In this document: positions 57,592-64,000 of the stretch, in pieces
Layout of the letters: each line of letters opens with the position of its first letter
Numbering within the stretch: position 1 is the stretch's first letter
DNA from: Cordia subcordata
Taxonomy: Eukaryota > Streptophyta > Magnoliopsida > Boraginales > Cordiaceae
NCBI GenBank assembly: GCA_028554755.1
Contig: JAPTOF010000006.1
Coordinates: forward strand, 19,804,758 to 19,868,757
DNA length: 64,000 nucleotides
Reading direction: 5' to 3'
Notes under the pieces: generated by a model
Seen by the model: the letters and a program-made list of their open reading frames with translations, nothing else
The model's database searches: none
Told to the model about the DNA's origin: nothing
Translations under genes and position numbers: made by a program

Positions 57592-58195
57592 TAGTATTCG
57601 AATCCCCTTTATTGACCCAGGATAATCTAGATTTTTGAATAAGCATAGCTTTATAGGCAATTTCAAGCCCATTCAAGTTGGCCAAAATGTCCTTTTCCTC
57701 ATCAAGAAGTGCAGCACTATTTCCACCATTAAGGAGTGCACATTGAGTGGCATCAAGCTCCTATAAAAATCTTTGATGGCATTTGGGATACAAGCAAAAT
57801 GCTTCCTATCAAAGGATTTGAGAGCTTGTTTAAGAATTTTTTGCTTTTGAAAGAGAATGAACATTGGGGTACCAAAGACCCATGTACTCCAATGTTCCTC
57901 CACAAGCTTCAAGAAGTCCATATGAGAAGTCCAAGCATTATAGAATTTAAATGGTTTAGGAGAGGATTGCCAAGCCTTACAAGTACGCAAAATAAGGGGA
58001 AAATGATTCGAGATTCCGGGGCAATCCACTTTAAGAAAAGAATTTTGAAAATTTTGGAGCCATTTTGAATTCAAATAAGCTCTATCAAGATTACTTGACA
58101 AGTAGTTGCCAACCCAATTGCACTAATCATGAACCAACTAAAACAAGCTTAATTGCTAAGAGATTTGCACTAGTTCGTTTTGGGGTGAAAAGAAG
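57592..58195 (-). pseudogene. Array unit 6, K-type endonuclease fragment
   Basis: The left two thirds match unit 5. From about 58028 to 58195 there are more than ten private substitutions, nearly all toward A or T (for example cactttaag for caccagaag and gattacttgacaagtag for gcttacttgccaagaag). Confidence 0.8.
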
Positions 58196-58366
58196 TTTTT
58201 TTGCGGATTAAGTAAGATTTTATTGATATCGAAATTTGGTATAAAAACCATCCAAACCCCTCAAACCATATGATACAACAATACAAAGCAAGGGTTTTGA
58301 GGGGCAAGTAAATCAAGACAAAAGGGATAATCCCACAAAAAAGACATCGAAAGAAAAATCCAATCA
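58196..58366 (-). mobile_element. Array unit 6, half-LINE O6, 3' UTR only
   Basis: A-tail (T-run 58196-58202), CTTACTTAATCCGC end and 3' UTR with the CCCCTCAAAC motif. It stops at atccaatcaa, where LINE P begins; the rest of O6 would lie beyond P, outside the window. Confidence 0.8.
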
Positions 58367-58407
58367 AGCATTCAAGAAAATTCCAATTCGAGGTTTCTCT
58401 CTCTACC

Positions 58408-58500
58408 ATGAAAACACTCTCCCTTCTCTCTAGAATTTTTGCTTCCAGCCACCACCTCTCCTCCACACGCCACCACCAGCATATCTCCATTTTCCATTAA
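58408..58500 (+). CDS. Upstream ORF (30 codons) in LINE P 5' UTR
   Basis: The peptide begins MKTLSLLSRIFASSHH and ends ISIFH before TAA, 40 nt before the ORF1 ATG (58541). It is collinear with the uORFs of B and L. Basic residues and His in the second half and a hydrophobic first half are kept in all three. Function and translation are unproven. Confidence 0.35.
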   Translation: MKTLSLLSRIFASSHHLSSTRHHQHISIFH

Positions 58501-58540
58501 CAAAACACCTCTCTCTCAAATTTTTTCTTTTTTCTGATTC

Positions 58541-60543
58541 ATGGGAAAGAAAAAGAGAAACTCTCCCCCTACTCGTACTAGCACTCGGCTCAAGGCAAAG
58601 GAGAAGAAGAATGATGTTGCTGCACACACTCTTGCTTGCTCGGGTTCTTCCTCCAAAGTTGAGGTTGATTCGGCCTCTTCATCTCACTCAAATGAAGATG
58701 CTCAATCAACCTCAAGCTTGCTTTTCAAAGAGGTCTATGATGCACTTGAAGATGGCCATCCGTATGAGAGCGAAGAAGTTGATGTCTTTAACAAAACTGA
58801 AGTCGAAATGGCGAGTTCCCTTGCTCCAAACGTTTCAGCTGCTGGAAATGGAGGAAAAAGAGTTGAGGAAGAAAGGTTATTGTCCAAAGGAAACGCTGAA
58901 ATGCAAGGACCGGTTAAAACTTTTACACATGGGTCCGACCACCTCTCTCCTAATCACTTCAGCACTATTTCAGACTTTTCTAAGGAAAACTTGACAACTC
59001 AAAAAGTTGGTCAGCTTTTAAAATCTGATTCCAACACTTTGTATCTTTGGGCCACGTGATAATGCTGAGAATTTCCCTCCACTTGCTCATGTCTCAAACG
59101 GAAAACCATGCCAAATCAGAAGACTAAAGAAAATGACGTGGCTGCCAAAGATTGCAAGCAAGACACCATGTCACCGGTTACAAATCTGAAGCTTTCTTCC
59201 TCACCAAAGCTTGGGTTTCAAGTTCATGCTCATACTAATAATGGGTATGTCGTTCAAGGCAGCACTTCATTCAATGATATCTTCAAAAGACATAAAGAAG
59301 AAAAAGACCAAAGAGATCAAGGAGTTAACATGCAAACCAAAGCTCAAACACAAAATAAGCAAAATGCTTGGCGCAAACCACTTAAACTCAGGTATGTTCC
59401 TTCCCAAGTGATCCTTCACCCGATTGGGGAGGTGTTTTTGCTGAGCATATCAATACAAATCTTAAATTTGATGAAGAGCATGCTTACAATATTGTGGAAG
59501 GCAAGAGGGAAGTTGTTGATCCTCCGGATGATCTTTATGAAGAGGGTGATAAATTTTGGAGTCATTGCTTATTTTTGCATTTTTTTGGAGCTCCACCACC
59601 TTTTTTCTTAATCAAAAATATGGTGGAATTTGCTTGGAAGAAATTTGGTAAAGTGGACATACATACTAAAGGAAAAGGTCTTTTCCTTTTCAAATTTGAA
59701 AATGAAGAAATTTGTCAAAAAGTCCTTCAACAACTTTGGCATGTTAACCATAGACCCTGTTGCTTAGAAAATGGGAACCCAACCTCGAGTTTGTGAACCT
59801 ATCATGTAATAAAGTTCCAATTTGGATTAAGCTTTGGGATGTTCCATTGAGTCTATACTCTAAAAGAGGGCTTGGTTACATTGCCTCTTTCATTGGTAAG
59901 CCTATTCAAATGGATGCACTTACGGATTCTAGAAGGAACTGGACTTTGCTAGGGTTTGCATTGAAGTGGATCTTGAAGGAAACCTCCCGGATGTTGTGTT
60001 TCCAAAACTCAAGAATGGTACAAGAGCAAAAGTTGAGGTTGAATATGCTTGGAAGCCAAGCAAATGCATACATTGTAAAATGGTTGGGCATGTTGAGGAG
60101 AATTGCCCCTTGAAGCCGAAAACACAACAAAATCCTCAAACTACTCACTTTGGGCAGCAAGCAAAAACTCGCCAAGAATGGCAAGTTGTGGGCAAAAAGC
60201 AAGCTCCATTGAAGAATCATGAGGGTTTGAGCAATGAAATTTCCACTCCAAATAAGGAAATGAAGTCTACTAGGCCAAATTCTCCTAAGGTTACAATTGA
60301 CTCAACTCTAAATCGTCAAAATTGCTTTGAAGTCCTTGGCCGGGAGGATGAGCACAATGAAGATACTTTGAATATTGAAGATGAAGTTGGGATGAAAGTT
60401 GAAAGGAAACTTGATTCCTTTGGACACAAGGAAGAAGGAGATCCTCAACCAAGCAAATGAAAAAGAAGATGATGATCCAATTGCGGAGCAAGATAATTCA
60501 TGGAAAGATGATAGAGGGGCTGGTCACCACTCATACCTCTTAA
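58541..60543 (+). pseudogene. LINE P ORF1 (DUF4283 / CCHC protein)
   Basis: ATG 58541 opens MGKKKRNSPPTRTSTRLKAK and reads about 172 codons, through the CAA that is a stop in L. It is shifted near 59045. More shifts lie near 59102, 59405, 59758 and 59940. The DUF4283-type domain is at about 59395-60010 and the knuckle C-IHC-KMVGH-VEEN-C at about 60066-60107. A patch near 59570-59590 (atttttgcattttttt) replaces the conserved LVGQFVG codons. The stop TAA 60541-60543 overlaps the ORF2 ATG as TAATG. Confidence 0.88.
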
Positions 60544-63500
60544 TGATTTTGTGTGCATGGAACATTAGGGGTTTCAAGTCCCCTAAAAAGCATAAAGAAA
60601 TGAAGAACCTAATAAACAAGCATAGGCTTGATTGTTTTTGTGTTTTGGAGACCAAAGTGGACAATGATACTCTCATTGCTTCATATTTTAACACTTTGGG
60701 TTTTGCAAACTACATCGATGATAATTTGGCTGGCAGAATTTGGGTTTTTTGGAAGCAACACATCAAGGCTACAATAATTGACACTATGGATCAAGGAATC
60801 CTTTTCCATTTGGAAATTCCATCCCAAGTTCCTATTTTTGTGGCTTTTGTGTATGGTAGGAATGATCCTTCAAGAAGACAGCACCTTTGGGCAAAAATTG
60901 AAAGTTGGAGTGTAAGGTGTTATAACGGGCCACTTTGTATTCTTGGAGACTTTAATGAGGTTCTGAATTGTGGAGATAGATCTTCCACCACCACCATTGC
61001 TCCAAGTGCGTTGGATTTCAAGAATTGCATTTCTCAAGCTAGACTCTCTGAGATTAAGACTATTGGGCCTCATTTCACTTGGACCAACCGAAGCTCCAAA
61101 GGCAATCTTATTGCAAGTAAGTTGGATAGAGCTCTTGTCAACACCTTTTGGATGGACCACTTGGATCACTCTTCTCTCTTAGTGGATAGCCAGGTATTTC
61201 AGACCATTGTCCTCTTGTGGTTCATACTTGCATCATCAAGCCTTCTTCACCAAAGCCTTTCAAGTTCTACAATGCTTGGACAACTCATCCTCTTTTCTTG
61301 CATGAGGTGGAAAAACATTGGAATGCACGGGTTTTGGCACTCCAATGTTCATTCTTTTCCAAAAACAAAAAGCACTCAAAAGAGTGCTCAAGGATTTTGA
61401 CAAGAATTATTTCTCCTGCATCCCAAGTCAAGTTGAGGATCTTAAAAGAACCCTTTCGGATGTCCAACTTGCCATGCTGAATGGGTACCTTAATGAAGAG
61501 GCTCTTAACAAAGAAAAGGAGATTATGAGGAATATTGAAGAGCTTGAAGACACCTATAAAAGATGCTCCACCAAAAGGCTCGCATACATTGGATTAAAGA
61601 TGGAGATGCTAATACAAAGTTCTTCCACAATAAGTTTCGTGAAAGGAAAAACATAAACTCCATCTTTGCCATTAACGACAATGAGGGGAATCTCATCACT
61701 TCAAAGGAGGAGATAAAGGCTGAATTCATCTCCTACTTCAAAAATCTCTTTGGCACTCCTCACATTCATTTGCTTGGGTGGAGACCATCAAAAGCTTTTT
61801 AGGTAAAACCATTGAGGAAAGTTGCTTGGCAAAGCTTGCTGCTCCCATTACCTTTGAGGAAATCAAAACAACTCTTTTCTCCATTAATCCAAACAAGAGC
61901 CCGGGGCCGGATGGCTATACTTCACACTTCTACAAGATGGCTTGGGAGGTTGTTGGGGAAGATGTGCACAAAGCAATAAAGTCTTTTTTCCACTCCTCAA
62001 AGTTGCTCCAAGAGGTAAATGCTACTTATATTGCCCTTATTCCCAAAGTCCAAAACCCTTCTTGGGTAAAAGATTTTAGGCCTATTTCTTGCTGCAACAC
62101 CATTTATAAATGCATATCCAAGATTCTTGCAAATAGGCTCAAAGAGTGTTTGCCTTCTATCATCTCTTGGAATCAATCGGCTTTTATTAAAGGGAGGCTT
62201 ATTAATGAGAATATTCTTGTTGCACATGATATCCTTAGAGGCTATTCAAGAACTCATATTTCTCCTCGTTGTGCACTCAAAGTTGATATCATGAAGGCTT
62301 TTGATTCACTCAATTGGAATTTTATTGAATGTACTCTTCATGCGTTTGGCTTCCCAAGTTTCTTTGTGAAATGGATCATGTCTTGTATCACATCAACAAG
62401 TTTCTCTGTGGCAATCAATGGAAGTTTAGAGGGTATTTTAAAGGAGCAAATGGGATAAGGCAAGGATCCTCTCACCATACATTTTTGTTATTTGCATGGA
62501 AGTATTATCATGCATGCTCAACAAGTTGGAACAAGATCAAAAGTTTGGGTTTCATCCAAAATGTGCAAAGTTGAGGTTGAACCATCTTTGTTTTGCTTGA
62601 TGACCTTTTATCTTTTGCAAAGGAAATATCAAATCAATTGAGTGCATTATGGATGTCTTGGAGAACTTTTGCTCTCTCTCGGGTCTTAAAGCAAACCCTT
62701 CCAAGAGTAATATTTTCTTTGGTGGTGTTCCTCATGAAACAAAGCTGGCCATTCTCTGCAAAATGAACTTCAAAGAAGGTAATCTTCCTATAAGATATTT
62801 GGGTGTTCCTCTTGTGTCAAGGAAGCTCAGTAGGGCAGATTGTTTACCTCTTTTGGAGAAAATCAATAGAAGGCTTGAAAGCTGGACCAATCATTGGCTT
62901 TCCTACATGGGTAGATTAACCCTTATCAAATCCACACTCTTGCAAATTTGTTCCTTTTGGGCTGGTGCATTTCTTCTTCCCAAAAGTATCATTCAAAAAA
63001 TTGAATCCAAATTTTGTGCTTTCCTTTGGAAGAATATGGGGCTAAGATTGCATGGAAAGACATTTGTCTCCTCTTGATGAAGGTGGACTTGGTATCCGGA
63101 AGATTGAAGACATCAACAGCACTTTTCTCCTTAAATCCTTTTGGAGAATGTATACTTGTAGGGATTCTCTTTGGAGCAATTGGATGCAAATTAACTACAT
63201 CAAGGACAAATCGATTTGGACTCTCACCACTTCTAAGGATGATAGTTGGGTTCTCAAAACCTCCTCAAAATTGAAACTTTGCAAGAGCCCATATCTCTCA
63301 TGTACTCGGCAATGGAAAGCACACGCACTTTTGGCATGACAAATGGCACACACATGGGGTACTTAGCAATTTTGGAGCAGCACTCTCAACAATCCACCAT
63401 ACTATGCTAAGGTGTGTGACATTTTCGTTTTTGGTAATTGGTTTTGGCCTATTCATCTCATGCATTTTGATCCACCTTGCACCAATCTTGTGGAAGAAAA

Positions 63501-64000
63501 TCTTGATGCTTTTACTTGGAAACTTTCTCCAAATGGTGAATTCACTTTCGCACACTTGGGAGGAAATCAGAAGGAAGAAGAATAAAGTTGATTGGCACTA
63601 TATTGTTTGGTTCAAAGGACATACACCAAGACATGCATTTTTACTTGGCTTGCTATTCATGATCGACTTTCCACAAAATTCAGATTGCTTTATTGGGGTA
63701 GAGAGCTGAATCCCACTTGCATTTTGCAACTTTGGATGTGAAACTAGAGACCATCTTTTCTTTAATTGTTGTTTCACTAGAAGGATCTGGAGGAAAGGAC
63801 TTCATCTTACCATGATCCAAGAAACTTTGATCGATTGGGAGACATTATTGCTTTTATTTCACCTTTGCACTCGAAGATAATCTTAAAGCTACTATCTTGA
63901 AGCACTTTTTGGAGGCTGCAATCTACTTCATTTGGATTGAGAGGAATCATCGTGAATTTCACAAGAGTTTCAAGAGAGGAGCAAATCTTTTCATCCATCT
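60543..64000 (+). pseudogene. LINE P ORF2 (endonuclease-reverse transcriptase), 3' end outside window
   Basis: ATG 60543 opens MILCAWNIRGFKSP. The endonuclease is open to about 61190 (LETKVD, LGDFNEVLNCGDRS) and then shifted by a missing base; ISDHCPL follows in the other frame at about 61198-61218. The RT has NKSPGPDGY (about 61895) and KVDIMKAFDSLNW (about 62280). RQGDP is destroyed by deletions near 62464, and FADD by an extra T near 62598. The thumb is open at 62649-63040. The zf-RVT part is broken by shifts near 63045, 63260, 63370, 63550 and 63640. The frame leaves the window before the stop. Confidence 0.9.

Larger units (their letters stand above)
35527..58366. repeat. Tandem array, 3.67-3.69 kb chimeric LINE unit, six units plus flanks
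   Basis: The order LINE 3' half (+), K endonuclease fragment (-), half-LINE O (-) is repeated head to tail. Taking the joint O|S (ccaaaaacttc) as start, units begin at 37069, 40734, 44416, 48095, 51767 and 55454, with spacings of 3665, 3682, 3679, 3672 and 3687. A left partial unit (N, K, O0) precedes and LINE P cuts the last one. The O|S joint is the same in every unit, so one rearrangement was amplified. Copies differ by single bases, homopolymer lengths and a few dense patches. Confidence 0.93.
58367..64000 (+). mobile_element. LINE P, L-type LINE running out of the window
   Basis: P starts with a CT-rich 5' UTR just after O6 sequence and contains uORF, ORF1 and ORF2 almost to the C-terminus. 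It is the closest relative of LINE L: long stretches are identical, and P keeps the older state at several sites where L is mutated. Its TSD cannot be checked because the 3' end is outside the window. Many one-base deletions compared with L break the reading. Confidence 0.92.

Noticed and set aside
34202..58366. Array read as rDNA spacer, centromere satellite or CRISPR-like repeat
   Set aside because: The unit is fully explained by LINE ORF2, an endonuclease fragment and half-LINE ORF1. There is no rRNA sequence, no short monomer and no repeat-spacer pattern.

Overview
The window is plant nuclear DNA made almost wholly of L1-type LINE (non-LTR) retrotransposons inserted into one another. The plant assignment rests on protein families that occur together in plant LINEs. 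ORF1 has a DUF4283-type domain, a CX2CX4HX4C zinc knuckle and a basic MGKKK start. ORF2 has an APE-type endonuclease, a reverse transcriptase with an FADD box and a C-terminal zf-RVT domain. I see no host gene, tRNA, rRNA or prokaryotic feature. The species cannot be named from this sequence. Every coding region longer than the short uORFs carries stops, frameshifts or truncations, so the locus looks like an old, silenced, probably heterochromatic LINE graveyard.

Layout (element letters are mine). LINE A (1-1469, 9423-9536, 11746-12805) is the oldest. It is split by LINE B (1470-9422, with a 13-bp or longer target-site duplication, TSD) and by the minus-strand LINE C (9537-11745). B is itself split by a 1,896-bp solo LTR (4047-5942, TSD gtctt). 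LINE D (12806-13746, resuming at 18775) is split by element E (13747-18774), which is split by the minus-strand element F (14044-16282). LINE G (about 18797-19290) is interrupted by LINE H (about 19290-24455), which ends at fragment I (24456-24989). Minus-strand fragment J (24990-25546) follows, then minus-strand LINE K (25547-36131). K is broken by the full-length LINE L (26716-32577, 15-bp TSD), by fragment M (17-bp TSD) and by fragment N (34202-35526, 12-bp TSD). From about 35.5 to 58.4 kb lies a tandem array of a 3.67-3.69 kb unit. Each unit holds the 3' half of an H-type LINE (+), an endonuclease fragment of K (-) and an ORF1-only element O (-). LINE P (58367 to the window end) interrupts the last unit.

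Two kinds of element coexist. Autonomous LINEs (A-D, G, H, K-N, P) carry ORF1 and ORF2, or parts of them. A second set (E, F, I, J, O) carries a distinct ORF1 subtype followed directly by a 3' UTR and poly(A), with no ORF2; I call these half-LINEs, by analogy with mammalian HAL1. Both kinds end in nearly the same motif (CTTACTTATCCCGC or CTTACTTAATCCGC before the A-tail), often preceded by a small hairpin. This suggests that half-LINEs were copied by ORF2 protein supplied in trans.

The main points for a second look are: the half-LINE family and its shared 3' end; a conserved upstream ORF of 29-30 codons in the 5' UTR of B, L and P; the ATGA/TAATG stop-start junction between ORF1 and ORF2; the chimeric tandem array with signs of a two-unit higher-order repeat; and a doubled 3' tail inside the TSDs of B. 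Patches of clustered substitutions and homopolymer indels in the array mean that part of its apparent decay may be assembly error.
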